Origin: an uncultured Mycobacteriaceae bacterium | GTDB lineage: Bacteria; Actinomycetota; Actinomycetes; Mycobacteriales; Mycobacteriaceae | Direction of reading: 5' to 3' | Assembly: GCA_903927745.1 (NCBI GenBank) | Contig: CAIYOH010000318.1 | Location: 1-54,598, forward strand | DNA length: 54,598 nucleotides | Shown here: one piece after another, positions 19,931 through 30,141 of the stretch | Layout: each line of letters starts with the position of its first letter | Numbering within the stretch: position 1 is the first letter of the stretch | Translations under genes and position numbers: made by a program | The notes under the pieces: model-generated | The model's input: only the letters and a program-made list of their open reading frames with translations | Told to the model about the DNA's origin: nothing | The model's database searches: none

Positions 19931-21481
19931 ATGCCCACCCCCACGGCTCCCGCCCCCGATCCCGCCCCGATCCCGACCGCCGCCCCCTCGGCGGCCAGAT
20001 CCCCTGTACGGGCCCATGTGTCACGGCTCGTCGCGTTCGTCTCCGCTGCCGAGTCGGGCCCGGCGAAGCTGGGCCTGGTGGGTGCCGCGCTGATCACCAC
20101 GGGCAGCTTCGGAGCGGGCAGCACCCGCCAGCACGACCCGATCCTGGAATCGCTACACCTGTCGTGGATGCGGTTCGGGCACGGATTCGTGTTGTCCTCG
20201 ATCCTGTTGTGGACCGGCGTCGGCCTCATGCTGATCGCGTGGCTCGCGCTGGGCCGGCGAGCGCTGGCCGGGAGGGCGACCGAATTCACGATGTTGGTCA
20301 CCACCGGCTTCTGGTTGGCGCCGCTGCTGCTGTCGGGGCCGATCTTCAGCCGGGACAGTTACTCGTACCTGGCGCAGGGCGCGCTGCTACGCGACGGTCT
20401 GGACCCCTATGCGGTGGGGCCCGTCGCCAACCCGAATGTGCTCCTGGACAACGTGAGTCCCGTCTGGTCTGTCACCACCGCCCCTTACGGACCGGCGTTC
20501 ATCCTGGTCGCCAAGTTAGTCACGATCCTCGTCGGCAACAACGTGCTGGCCGGAACCATGGTGCTGCGCCTGTGCATGCTGCCCGGGTTGGCGGCACTGA
20601 TCTGGGGCACGACCCGATTGTCGCGTCACTTGAGCGCCGACGTGCCGATCGCGCTGTGGATCTGCGTTCTCAACCCCCTCGTGCTGATCCACCTGATCGG
20701 CGGGGTGCACAACGAAATGCTCATGGTGGGGTTGATGGCCGCAGGGATCGCGTGCACCTTCGACGGTCGCAACGTCCTTGGCATCACGCTGATCACGGTC
20801 GCCATGGCGGTCAAGGCGACGGCCGGGCTCTCGCTGCCGTTCGTGGTGTGGGTGTGGATGCGACACCTGCGGGCCCGCGGATACGCCCCGGCGCGGGCGT
20901 TCGCCACCGCGACCGCGGTATCGCTGGTTGTCTTCGCCGTCGTTTTCGGGACCGTGACCGCTGTGGCCGGTGTCGGCCTGGGGTGGCTGACCGCGCTCGC
21001 CGGATCGGTGAAGGTCATCAACTGGCTTTCCGTGCCGACCGCAGCCGCCAATCTGCTCCACGGGCTGGCCGGCGGAGCGTTCCCGCACTTCTACACCGTC
21101 CTGCGCACCACCCGGTCGGTAGGCATGGTGGTGATCGCCGTGGCGCTGCCGCTGGTGTGGTGGCGGTTCCGGCGCGACGACCGGGCCGCCCTGACCGGCA
21201 TTGCGTGGTCGATGGTGATCGTGGTGGTGTTCGGCCCGGCCGCCCTGCCGTGGTACTACTCCTGGCCGCTGGCGGTCGCGGCGCCCCTGGCCCAGTCCCG
21301 ACGGGCGGTGGCACTGATCGCCGGTCTGTCGACCTGGGTCATGGTGCTCTTCAGACCCGACGGGTCCCACGGCATGTATTCGTGGGTACAGGTCGTCATC
21401 GCCGCCGCGTGCGCAGGGGCCGCCTGGCGCAGCCTGTATCGAACTCCGGCCGAACTCGACCCTGTGACAGGCCGTCAGTAA
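19931..21481 (+). CDS. mptA: Alpha-(1->6)-mannopyranosyltransferase MptA
   Basis: MptA is a polyprenol-phosphomannose-dependent GT-C glycosyltransferase that extends the alpha-1,6-mannan core of lipomannan and lipoarabinomannan on the outer face of the membrane. The 516-residue protein has a ~35-residue Pro/Ala-rich tail and about 12-13 membrane segments. The first large loop holds FSRDSYSYLAQGALLRDGLDPYAVGP, with the acidic residue expected in GT-C active sites. LNPLVLIHLIGGVHNEM and the C-terminal DGSHGMYSW are also family features. Start is ATG at 19931. Its stop overlaps the end of the convergent Rv2175c homologue by 7 bp. The nearby idsA2 fits polyprenol supply, though this is inference. 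Confidence 0.93.
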   Translation: MPTPTAPAPDPAPIPTAAPSAARSPVRAHVSRLVAFVSAAESGPAKLGLVGAALITTGSFGAGSTRQHDPILESLHLSWMRFGHGFVLSSILLWTGVGLMLIAWLALGRRALAGRATEFTMLVTTGFWLAPLLLSGPIFSRDSYSYLAQGALLRDGLDPYAVGPVANPNVLLDNVSPVWSVTTAPYGPAFILVAKLVTILVGNNVLAGTMVLRLCMLPGLAALIWGTTRLSRHLSADVPIALWICVLNPLVLIHLIGGVHNEMLMVGLMAAGIACTFDGRNVLGITLITVAMAVKATAGLSLPFVVWVWMRHLRARGYAPARAFATATAVSLVVFAVVFGTVTAVAGVGLGWLTALAGSVKVINWLSVPTAAANLLHGLAGGAFPHFYTVLRTTRSVGMVVIAVALPLVWWRFRRDDRAALTGIAWSMVIVVVFGPAALPWYYSWPLAVAAPLAQSRRAVALIAGLSTWVMVLFRPDGSHGMYSWVQVVIAAACAGAAWRSLYRTPAELDPVTGRQ

Positions 21482-21879
21482 GCCATCGCCTGCGCCCGGC
21501 GCACGACCTCCCGCGCCTGGTGGGAATGCAGGGCGTCGACCGGCCGGGCGTTGGTGACGGAGTCCCGTGAGCCGTCACGAGTGACCGTCAGCGACGGATC
21601 CGGGGTGAACAGCCAGCGCAGGATGTCGGTCTCGCCGTAGCCGCCGTCGTGCAGGATGGTCAGCAGTCCCGGCAGGCCTTTGACCACGTCGCCGGAGGCG
21701 GTGAAGAAGATCTGAGGCACCACGATGTCGCCGTCGCGCCGTACCGCCACCAGATGCCCGTCCCGCAACTGTTGGAGAACCCTGCTCACCGGCAGACCCA
21801 GCAATGCGGCGACGTGGGACAGCTCGTGCATCGGCTCCCCGGGGTCCACCACGTCGTCGCCGGCCGGAATGCTGCCCAC
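21475..21879 (-). CDS. Winged-helix DNA-binding protein, PknL-linked (Rv2175c homologue)
   Basis: The M. tuberculosis homologue is a small DNA-binding protein phosphorylated by PknL. Here the product begins MGSIPAGDDVVDPGEPMHELSH at GTG 21879 and has 134 residues, with the predicted helix-turn-helix in ELSHVAALLGLPVSRVLQQLRDGHLVAVRR and the conserved FTPDPSLTVTRDGSRD and REVVRRAQAMAY ends. A TACACT box lies six bases upstream, implying a leaderless mRNA from this GTG. A longer in-frame reading to 21945 exists but its extra residues look non-coding. The H37Rv annotation is longer and includes the reported phospho-Thr9, which this start excludes. It diverges from pknL. Confidence 0.88.
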   Translation of the reverse strand: MGSIPAGDDVVDPGEPMHELSHVAALLGLPVSRVLQQLRDGHLVAVRRDGDIVVPQIFFTASGDVVKGLPGLLTILHDGGYGETDILRWLFTPDPSLTVTRDGSRDSVTNARPVDALHSHQAREVVRRAQAMAY

Positions 21880-21885
21880 GCAATC

Positions 21886-21891
21886 AGTGTA
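21886..21891 (-). promoter_or_regulatory. -10 box of the Rv2175c homologue (leaderless)
   Basis: TACACT on the minus strand, 6-nt spacer, then GTG at 21879. Confidence 0.65.
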
Positions 21892-21946
21892 GGCCGTGCA
21901 CGGCGCGTTGGGATCCGTGTTCAGCGCTCGGCCGCGCCGGCGCACC

Positions 21947-21952
21947 TACGAT
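21947..21952 (+). promoter_or_regulatory. -10 box of pknL (leaderless)
   Basis: TACGAT followed by six bases and GTG at 21959; the two divergent promoters put their start points 80 bp apart. Confidence 0.65.
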
Positions 21953-21958
21953 GGCCCC

Positions 21959-23161
21959 GTGGCCGCTGGTATGGGTGACCCACTGGAGGGCGCCATGCTC
22001 GACGGTCGCTATCTGCTCGAATGCAAGATCGCCAGCGGCGGGACCTCGACGGTCTACCGCGGCCGCGACACGCGGCTCGACCGCCTCGTCGCCGTGAAGG
22101 TGATAGACGCCCGCTACGCCGGCGACGAGCAGTTCCTGACCCGCTTTCAGCTCGAGGCCCGCACCATCGCCCGGCTCAGCAACCCCGGACTGGTTGCCGT
22201 CTACGACCAGGGCATGGACGCGCGGCAGCCCTTTCTGGTGATGGAGCTCATCGAGGGCGGCACGCTGCGCGAGCTGCTCGCCGAACGCGGTCCGATGCCC
22301 CCGCACGCGGCGGCGGCCGTGCTGCGGCCCGTGCTGGGCGGTCTGGCCGCCGCCCACCGTGCGGGCCTGGTGCACCGTGACGTCAAGCCCGAGAATGTCC
22401 TGATCTCCGACGACGGCACCGTCAAGATCGCCGATTTCGGCTTGGTACGCGCCGTTGCCGCCGCCGGCATCACCTCCACCAGCGTCATCCTGGGTACCGC
22501 GGCGTACCTGTCACCCGAGCAGGTGCGTGACGGCTACGCCGATCCTCGCAGCGACGTCTACGCCGTCGGGATCATGACCTACGAACTGCTGACCGGGCGC
22601 ACACCCTTCACCGGTGACTCGGCGTTGTCGATCGCCTCCCAGCGGCTGGACAACGACGTGCCGCCACCCAGCGCGGCGATCGACGGGGTGCCCCCGCACT
22701 TCGACCGGTTCGTCGCGCGCGCGACGGCCCGCGACCCGCAGGCCCGCTACGCCGACGCCGTGGAGATGGGCGCCGAACTGGACGCGATCTCCCACGAGGT
22801 CGGCCTGCCGGGCTTCCGGGTGCCGGCGCCGCAGAACTCGGCGCAACACCGGTCGGCAGCCCTGCACCGCGACCGCGCCGTCCGCCACCCCACCCGGCAA
22901 CTGACCCTCGGGCCCGGGGAGTGGCCTGCACCAACTCGACCCGGCCAGGACCGGGTGGCGGACCGATTCGAGGACCAAGTCGAGGACCGGTACGAGCCCG
23001 CAGCAGGCGAATTCGCCGGCATCCCGATGAGCGAATTCGCCTGGGAGCGTCAGCATGCCCGCCGCATGGTGTTGATCTGGGTGGCGGTGGTGCTGGCGCT
23101 CACCGGCCTCGCCGCTGCAGTGGGGTGGACGATCGGCAGCAACCTCAGTGGGCTGCTCTAA
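21959..23161 (+). CDS. pknL: Serine/threonine protein kinase PknL
   Basis: A membrane-anchored eukaryotic-type kinase of 400 residues. The catalytic domain spans ~18-280: glycine loop KIASGGTSTVYRG, VAVKVID with the ATP-binding Lys, HRDVKPEN catalytic loop, DFGLV Mg loop, and GTAAYLSPEQ in the activation/P+1 region. A charged, disordered juxtamembrane linker follows (DRFEDQVEDRYEP), then one membrane segment at the end (RRMVLIWVAVVLALTGLAAAVGW). There is no extracellular sensor, only ~10 residues after the helix. GTG at 21959 gives the same length as M. tuberculosis PknL (399) and sits six bases after a TACGAT box. Its reported substrate is encoded by the divergent gene next door. Confidence 0.95.
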   Translation: MAAGMGDPLEGAMLDGRYLLECKIASGGTSTVYRGRDTRLDRLVAVKVIDARYAGDEQFLTRFQLEARTIARLSNPGLVAVYDQGMDARQPFLVMELIEGGTLRELLAERGPMPPHAAAAVLRPVLGGLAAAHRAGLVHRDVKPENVLISDDGTVKIADFGLVRAVAAAGITSTSVILGTAAYLSPEQVRDGYADPRSDVYAVGIMTYELLTGRTPFTGDSALSIASQRLDNDVPPPSAAIDGVPPHFDRFVARATARDPQARYADAVEMGAELDAISHEVGLPGFRVPAPQNSAQHRSAALHRDRAVRHPTRQLTLGPGEWPAPTRPGQDRVADRFEDQVEDRYEPAAGEFAGIPMSEFAWERQHARRMVLIWVAVVLALTGLAAAVGWTIGSNLSGLL

Positions 23162-23239
23162 CGTCCCAGCCCAGCCCAGCCCCGCCCCGCCCAGCCCCGC
23201 CCAGCCCAGCCCCGCCCAGCCCCGCCCAGCCCCGCCCAG
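23162..23239. repeat. C-rich tandem repeat downstream of pknL
   Basis: Interleaved CCCAG and CCCCG pentamers form an array with a dominant 10-bp unit CCCCGCCCAG, the last copies being perfect. It starts right after the pknL stop. The complementary strand is strongly G-rich. In M. tuberculosis the Rv2177c transposase occupies this interval. Confidence 0.9.
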
Positions 23240-23305
23240 CCCGCGAGCGTGCGCATACGTACGGCCGCATCGGCGTGTCGGCGTGCAGACACGCACGCTC
23301 GCGGG
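23240..23305. terminator. 14-bp inverted repeat between convergent pknL and aroG
   Basis: CCCGCGAGCGTGCG at 23240-23253 is perfectly complementary to 23292-23305. The loop contains a second hairpin, CGTGTC (23274-23279) with GACACG (23288-23293). No T-tract is present. The position between two gene ends fits a bidirectional terminator, but the sequence also resembles a dispersed mycobacterial intergenic palindrome. Confidence 0.6.
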
Positions 23306-23318
23306 ACAAGGCTTCAGG

Positions 23319-25291
<1,973 letters not shown>

Positions 25292-25298
25292 CCTGGAG

Positions 25299-25338
25299 AG
25301 CCTAGGGCCGACACGTGAGGCGCGGTCACCGTTACGCT
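25299..25338. promoter_or_regulatory. Divergent -10 boxes for the exoribonuclease and Rv2181-like genes
   Basis: Minus strand TAGGCT (complement of 25299-25304) is 7 nt from GTG 25291. Plus strand TACGCT (25333-25338) is 8 nt from ATG 25347. Both genes therefore look leaderless or nearly so, with promoters back to back. Confidence 0.55.
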
Positions 25339-25346
25339 GGGTCGAC

Positions 25347-26630
25347 ATGGGCGAAGGGGAACCGCGAGTCACAGGCGGTAAGACCGTGCAGGTACTGCTG
25401 TGGCCCCTGTTATGGCTGGTGGCCGCCGCATTCCTGGGCTACGCCCGCTGGCGGTTGTTCGGGCACACGCCGTACCGCATCGACATCGACGTCTACCAGA
25501 TGGGCGGCCGGGCCTGGCTCGACGGGCGTCCGCTCTACCGCGGCGATACGGCATTCCACACACCCGTCGGGCTCAATCTGCCGTTCACCTATCCCCCGCT
25601 GGCGGCCGTTGCGTTCAGCGCATTCGCCTGGCTGCACATGCCCGCCGCCAGCGTCGCGATCACCGCGCTGACGCTGCTGCTGCTGGTGGTGTCGACCGTG
25701 ATCGTGTTGACACGCCTGGACGTCTGGCGCACTTCAGCATTCCTGACAGGCCCGGCGTGGCTGCGCCGGTGCTGGTTGGCCATCGTCATCGTGGCGCCGG
25801 CGTCGCTCATGCTGGAGCCGATCGCCGCGAACTTCCGGTTCGGCCAGATCAACGTCGTGATCATGACCCTGGTGATCGCCGACTGCGTACCGCGCCGCAC
25901 TCCGTGGCCTCGCGGGCTATTGCTGGGCTTGGGGATCGCGCTCAAACTGACGCCGGCGGTGTTTCTGCTCTACTTCCTGCTCAAGCGGGACAACCGGGCG
26001 GCGCTGACCGCGGTGGGCAGCTTCCTGGCGGCGACGCTGGCCGGTTTCGCCGTGGCGTGGGACGACTCGGTGGAGTACTGGACCCGCACCGTGCACCACA
26101 CCGATCGGATCGGCACCGCGGCGCTGAACACCGACCAGAACATCACCGGCGCCCTGGCCCGCACGGGACTCGGCGAGCAGCCCCGTTTCCTGCTGTGGGT
26201 GGCCGCCTCGCTGGGGGTGCTGGCGGTCACCGTCTGGGCGATGCGCCGGGTGCTGGGCGCCGGCGAACCCGTCCTCGCGGTCATCTGCGTCGCCCTGTTC
26301 GGGTTGGTCGTGTCGCCGGTGTCGTGGTCGCACCACTGGGTGTGGGCGCTACCGTCCGTGCTGGTCACCGGCATCGTGGCGTGGCAACGCCGAAACCCGG
26401 CACTGGCGGTGGTCAGCGTCGTCGGGGTGGCGCTTATGCACTGGTCGCCGATCGTCCTGCTTCCCGAGCATCACGAAGACAGCGCGGCCTGGTGGAGCCA
26501 GCTCGCGGGGATGTCCTACGTCTGGTGGGCGATAGCGGTGATCGTCGTGAGCGGACTGTCCGTCACGGCGCGTCACGCTCCGGCCGATTCAGCGACCCGG
26601 CCGCGGGCGCCGGTGCCGGCCGCCGGCTGA
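25347..26630 (+). CDS. Alpha-(1->2)-mannosyltransferase of lipomannan/LAM (Rv2181 homologue, GT87)
   Basis: The M. tuberculosis homologue adds alpha-1,2-mannose branches to the mannan backbone of lipomannan and lipoarabinomannan, using polyprenol-phosphomannose. The 427-residue protein (same length) has a dozen hydrophobic segments. The first periplasmic loop has [19 protein letters not shown], with the Asp expected of GT-C enzymes, then [48 protein letters not shown] and [11 protein letters not shown] are further family features. ATG at 25347 sits eight bases after TACGCT. With mptA and pimB, it is one of three lipoglycan mannosyltransferases in this window. Confidence 0.92.
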   Translation: MGEGEPRVTGGKTVQVLLWPLLWLVAAAFLGYARWRLFGHTPYRIDIDVYQMGGRAWLDGRPLYRGDTAFHTPVGLNLPFTYPPLAAVAFSAFAWLHMPAASVAITALTLLLLVVSTVIVLTRLDVWRTSAFLTGPAWLRRCWLAIVIVAPASLMLEPIAANFRFGQINVVIMTLVIADCVPRRTPWPRGLLLGLGIALKLTPAVFLLYFLLKRDNRAALTAVGSFLAATLAGFAVAWDDSVEYWTRTVHHTDRIGTAALNTDQNITGALARTGLGEQPRFLLWVAASLGVLAVTVWAMRRVLGAGEPVLAVICVALFGLVVSPVSWSHHWVWALPSVLVTGIVAWQRRNPALAVVSVVGVALMHWSPIVLLPEHHEDSAAWWSQLAGMSYVWWAIAVIVVSGLSVTARHAPADSATRPRAPVPAAG

Positions 26631-26642
26631 CCGGCGCGGCCG

Positions 26643-27371
26643 TCACCCGGCCGCAGTGTCGGGGATCCGCGCGGCCTCGTCAGCCGACTGTGCCTCGTGG
26701 CCACGTTTCTTGACCTTGGCGGCGTAGACGTCGACGTACTCCTGGCCCGAAAGCTGCATCAGCTCGTAGATCACCTCGTCGGTGACGGCCCGCTCGATGA
26801 AGCGGTTACCGGCCATACCCTCGAACCGGGAGAAGTCCATCGGTGTGCCGAAACGGACCGTCACCCGTCCCGGGCGAAGGAACCTGGTGCCGGGCGGGTT
26901 GACCACATCGGTGCCGGTCATGGCGACGGGGATCACTGGAACACCGGTCTGCAGAGCCAGGCGCGCCAGGCCGGTCTTGCCCTTGTACAGTCGGCCGTCG
27001 GGCGAGCGGGTGCCCTCGGGATACAGACCGAGCAGCTTGCCCTGACGCAGCAACCGCTCGGCGGTCTGCAGGGCACCCTGTGCGGCGTCGGCGTCGGTGC
27101 GGTCGATCGGCACCTGACCGGCGACGGAGTAAAACCAGCCGAGGAACCGCCCCTTCAGCCCCTTGCCGGTGAAATACTCGGACTTGGCAAGGAACGTGAT
27201 GCGGCGGCGAACCACCAGGCACAGGCAGTAGCTATCCATGACCGCCAGGTGATTGCTGGCCAGAATCGCCGGTCCGGAACTCGGAACGTGTTCCAGACCT
27301 TCAACTTTCGGCCGGGCGAGCAGGGCCAGCGGCGGGCCGAGGAGGACGTATTTGAAAAACCAGTACCACAT
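26643..27371 (-). CDS. 1-acyl-sn-glycerol-3-phosphate acyltransferase family protein (Rv2182c homologue)
   Basis: A PlsC-type acyltransferase of 242 residues, probably at the inner membrane in phospholipid or lipoglycan-anchor acylation. The catalytic HX4D motif is NHLAVMD (near residue 41), the glycerol-phosphate binding motif is LYPEGTRSPDGRLYKGKTG, and VPVIPVAMTGTD is the fourth block. ATG at 27371 follows a strong purine-rich site (GGAGGGAGGG). The C-terminal tail is charged and ends after KVKKRGHEAQ. Neighbouring mannosyltransferase and PimB genes suggest an envelope-lipid role, but the acceptor is unknown. Confidence 0.9.
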   Translation of the reverse strand: MWYWFFKYVLLGPPLALLARPKVEGLEHVPSSGPAILASNHLAVMDSYCLCLVVRRRITFLAKSEYFTGKGLKGRFLGWFYSVAGQVPIDRTDADAAQGALQTAERLLRQGKLLGLYPEGTRSPDGRLYKGKTGLARLALQTGVPVIPVAMTGTDVVNPPGTRFLRPGRVTVRFGTPMDFSRFEGMAGNRFIERAVTDEVIYELMQLSGQEYVDVYAAKVKKRGHEAQSADEAARIPDTAAG

Positions 27372-27456
27372 GGTCCACCCTCCCTCCCGCGCAAACGATG
27401 ATTTGTGACAACTCTACCGACCCGGCCCTCGCAGAACCAGACCGGCACGGCCGAGA

Positions 27457-27888
27457 TCACTCCTCGACGGTGATCGGGATGGGCTGATAGCGCGTCGTCC
27501 CCGCTGATCCTGCCCCGCCGGGCGGCCCACCGCCGGGCGGCGGTGCCGCTGAGCGACCGGTCTCGCCGGTCTCGCCGGCCCCGCCCGTGTCGGCGCTGTC
27601 GGCCACGCCGGCGCCGCCGGCATCGCGGACATCGCTGACGATGCCGCGAATCACCTCCATAAGGGCGACGCTGTGGTCGGCGATCACGGTGAGCAGAGGG
27701 TGCTGTTCACCGCCCGCCAACGCGGCCAGCGCGCACACTGGGCACCACACCTGCTGACAGCGGCCGGTCCCGGCTCCCCCGCCAGCAGCGAACGCGGCCG
27801 CCGCGCGAACCGCCGGGTCGATGCCGTCCAGAATGGTCTGGGCGAGCCTGCGCAGCTCAGGACCGATCTCGGGGTGGGCGCCGCTCAT
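27457..27888 (-). CDS. Small conserved protein with a CX5CX2C cluster (Rv2183c homologue)
   Basis: Function is not known. The product is 143 residues from ATG 27888, which overlaps the stop of the ArsA-like gene (ATGA); ATG 27897 is an alternative. Residues ~40-55 contain CQQVWCPVCAL, a possible metal-binding or redox site, followed by a predicted helix (LLTVIADHSVALMEVIRGIVSDVRD). The last 50 residues are Gly/Ala/Thr/Pro-rich with GETGET-type repetition and look disordered. It is the third gene of a probable START-like protein/ArsA-like ATPase/small protein operon, which suggests a shared process. Confidence 0.8.
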   Translation of the reverse strand: MSGAHPEIGPELRRLAQTILDGIDPAVRAAAAFAAGGGAGTGRCQQVWCPVCALAALAGGEQHPLLTVIADHSVALMEVIRGIVSDVRDAGGAGVADSADTGGAGETGETGRSAAPPPGGGPPGGAGSAGTTRYQPIPITVEE

Positions 27889-29159
27889 TTCGGCCACACC
27901 TCCGGATCCGGTCGAAAACGAACTGTCAGCTCACCGCGGCGAACGTGGGCGTCCACTACCGTGCACCTGCGCAGCACCGACGCGAGGCGAACTCTGCGCC
28001 GCAACCCGCCGACGCTGATGACCAGGTCGTCGTCGACGCGGCCCAGCGTCAGCGTGCCGGGGTCGAGTTGGGGCAACGTTAGCCGCAGCCGGTAGATCGA
28101 CCCAAGTCCAGAGCCCGATTCGAGTTCCACGATCGGCCGCAGCGGTCCAGGCGGGGGCGCCCCACCGCGACGGCGGGCACCGTCGAGCAGCGCGCCCAGC
28201 GCCTTCGGCCCGATCGGTTCGCCGGAGAGGTGAGCGGTGAGCACCATCGCCACGTCACCGATGGTGGCCTCGAGGTCGTCGAGGACGGCGCGTTGTTCGG
28301 CGATTCGCTCGGCATACCAGTCGAAGGCCGGGTGGGCGGGCAGATCGCGGTACTCGTAGGACTCGTCTTCGATCAGAACTTGATTGACGATCAGTTCCTC
28401 GACCCGGACGCCCATCAGCGACAGCGCACCCAACGTCCGGACGGCCTCCGCTGCGACCACTCGCTCGGGCGTCAGCACCAGGTGGGCGCCGACGCACTGA
28501 CCGTCGGTCAGCAACCCCGCGAGTTCCTCGGCGCTGGCGCTGATGCGCTCCAGTAGTTCGACCAACGGCGCCGAGCGTGCGTCGTCGGCGATCCCGGACA
28601 GCCGCCGATGCCGCGGCCACGCGCGTTCGACGTACAGTCCGATGGTGGCGGGCAGGGTCAACATGCGCAACGCGTCTGCCGTCGATGCGCAGTCGACGAC
28701 GATGCGATCCCACCGTCCGGACGCGGCCAATTCGCCGACGGCGTGTAACCCGAGCACCTCCTGAACGCCCGGTAGCGCCGAAAGTTCTTCGGGTGCAATA
28801 GTATCCACATCAGAGTCCGGAAAATGCCGACCCAGCGCCCCGACCACTCCACGCCACCGGCGCGCCAGCAGAGCCAATGTGTCCACGGCGAGCGCGTCCA
28901 GAAGTCCGCCACCCGCGTCGCCAACCCCGGTCTCCAGGTCGGTCAGCACCCGAACCACCTCGCCCTCGCCACTGGCCGGCACCGGGAGGCCCAACACGTC
29001 ACCCAGAGAATGCGCCTGGTCGGTGGACACCACCAGCACGCGTTGCCCCGCAGCGGCAGCGGTGACCGCGGTGGCACACGCCAAAGTGGACTTTCCTACC
29101 CCACCCTTACCGACGAAGAGACTGATCCGGGCCGGGGCGGATTCACGGGATTCACTCAG
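27885..29159 (-). CDS. ArsA/GET3-like anion-transporting ATPase (Rv2184c homologue, apparent CTG start)
   Basis: The N-terminus encodes the deviant Walker A motif FVGKGGVGKSTLACATAV, then VLVVSTDQAHSLGDVLG, the ArsA-family switch I region. A stop codon (29175-29177) precedes this motif in frame, and no ATG or GTG lies between; the first conventional start, TTG at 29084, falls within the P-loop and would destroy it. CTG at 29159 gives a 424-residue protein beginning LSESRESAPARISLFVG and overlaps the upstream stop by 8 bp. The C-terminal part has IVNQVLIEDESYEYRDLP and a small beta-rich end domain (VDDDLVISVGGLRR). Substrate is unknown. Confidence 0.85.
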   Translation of the reverse strand: MSESRESAPARISLFVGKGGVGKSTLACATAVTAAAAGQRVLVVSTDQAHSLGDVLGLPVPASGEGEVVRVLTDLETGVGDAGGGLLDALAVDTLALLARRWRGVVGALGRHFPDSDVDTIAPEELSALPGVQEVLGLHAVGELAASGRWDRIVVDCASTADALRMLTLPATIGLYVERAWPRHRRLSGIADDARSAPLVELLERISASAEELAGLLTDGQCVGAHLVLTPERVVAAEAVRTLGALSLMGVRVEELIVNQVLIEDESYEYRDLPAHPAFDWYAERIAEQRAVLDDLEATIGDVAMVLTAHLSGEPIGPKALGALLDGARRRGGAPPPGPLRPIVELESGSGLGSIYRLRLTLPQLDPGTLTLGRVDDDLVISVGGLRRRVRLASVLRRCTVVDAHVRRGELTVRFRPDPEVWPK

Positions 29160-29589
29160 CCTCGACTCTTTTCTTCAGGTCCTTCAGCGCCGAGTCGGTC
29201 AACCTGCGCTCGGCCTTGCGCTTGAGCAGTCCGATCATCGGAATGGCGAGGTCCACCGACAGCTCGTAGGTGACCTCGGTGCCGGACCCCTTGGGCGCCA
29301 GTCGATATGAACCATCGAGAGATTTGAGCAGCGAGCCCGACGTCAGCGTCCAACTCACCGACCGGCGGTCCCGGGGCCACGTGTAGGACATGACCATCGT
29401 GTCCTTGAGCACGGCGGCGTCCAGAACAAACCGGGCGACCTTCGGGTAACCCGCGGAGTCCTTTTCCTGGACCTCGGCCTCTTTGTACTCCGTGATCCAC
29501 TCCGGATACGCATCGATGTCGGCGATCACCTTCATCACCGTGGCCGGGTCGGCTTCGATGTAAATGGTCTGCGTCGTCTTCTCCGCCAC
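29152..29589 (-). CDS. START/SRPBCC-fold protein (Rv2185c, TB16.3 homologue)
   Basis: A 145-residue polyketide cyclase/dehydrase-like protein beginning MAEKTTQTIYIEADPATVMKVI at GTG 29589, with GAGAGG 11 bases upstream. The pattern of strand, helix (VMKVIADIDAYPEWI) and antiparallel strands ending in a long C-terminal helix (RKAERRLTDSALKDLKKRVE) is the SRPBCC lipid-binding fold. Ligand is not known. It is followed with overlap by the ArsA-like ATPase gene and preceded by a second START-like gene, so the three are likely one transcript. Confidence 0.88.
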   Translation of the reverse strand: MAEKTTQTIYIEADPATVMKVIADIDAYPEWITEYKEAEVQEKDSAGYPKVARFVLDAAVLKDTMVMSYTWPRDRRSVSWTLTSGSLLKSLDGSYRLAPKGSGTEVTYELSVDLAIPMIGLLKRKAERRLTDSALKDLKKRVEAE

Positions 29590-29647
29590 CTCGTTGATGC
29601 CCTCTCTCCCGGTGGCAGACGGTACTCCCCGCGCAGCCCGGACCCGG

Positions 29648-30046
29648 TTAACGTACCGGAGCCAGCCCGACCGGACGCGGCCGCTCCAATGTCGTCTTGA
29701 CCTCGAAGGCCATTCTCTTGCCCGCCGCCCGACGCTGGTGAATGATTTTCGCGAAGTTGAGCTTGGCCAGCCTCCCGGCCGCAACGCCGGTCGGTTCCGC
29801 GTGCAGAAAGTAGTGCAACACCACTCCCCCCATCGCGTCCGGCAAGGATTCCAGCCAGATCTCCATGGTCCCGGTCAATGGGCCGCTGACCGCCCAGCGG
29901 ATCCCCTTCTCGCCGCGATCCTCGACCACCTGCAGGCCCAGGTCGGGCCACCACCGGCGCCAGTTCGACGGATCGCCGACGGCAGCGCCCACCAGCGCGC
30001 CGGCCACGGCGACGTAGGTCTGGTCGGCGATCTCGACGCTGCTCAT
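29648..30046 (-). CDS. START-like polyketide cyclase/dehydrase protein (Rv2186c homologue)
   Basis: The 132-residue product starts MSSVEIADQTYVAVAG and contains WRRWWPDLGLQVVEDRGEKGIRW and GTMEIWLE, a compact alpha/beta pattern like SRPBCC proteins. It ends with the strongly basic KRMAFEVKTTLERPRPVG. ATG at 30046 is preceded by AAGG with a 7-nt spacer; GTG at 30049 immediately before it is also possible. It reads away from fadD15 and heads the cluster with the second START-like protein, the ATPase and the small Cys protein. Function is unknown. Confidence 0.82.
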   Translation of the reverse strand: MSSVEIADQTYVAVAGALVGAAVGDPSNWRRWWPDLGLQVVEDRGEKGIRWAVSGPLTGTMEIWLESLPDAMGGVVLHYFLHAEPTGVAAGRLAKLNFAKIIHQRRAAGKRMAFEVKTTLERPRPVGLAPVR

Positions 30047-30100
30047 CACACCACCTTCACATATCGATCTCCGGGGCAGACGTCGGTCCCCGGCTCGGAT

Positions 30101-30135
30101 TAGGCTGGTGACAACCAGCGACGTGACAACGAGGT
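30101..30135 (+). promoter_or_regulatory. fadD15 -10 box and RBS
   Basis: TAGGCT at 30101-30106 implies a leader of about 30 nt. GAGGT at 30131-30135 is 6 nt before the ATG. Confidence 0.5.
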
Positions 30136-30141
30136 CATCAC

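Noticed and set aside
23162..23305. CRISPR-like array
   Set aside because: The repeats are contiguous 5/10-mers without spacers and there are no cas genes.
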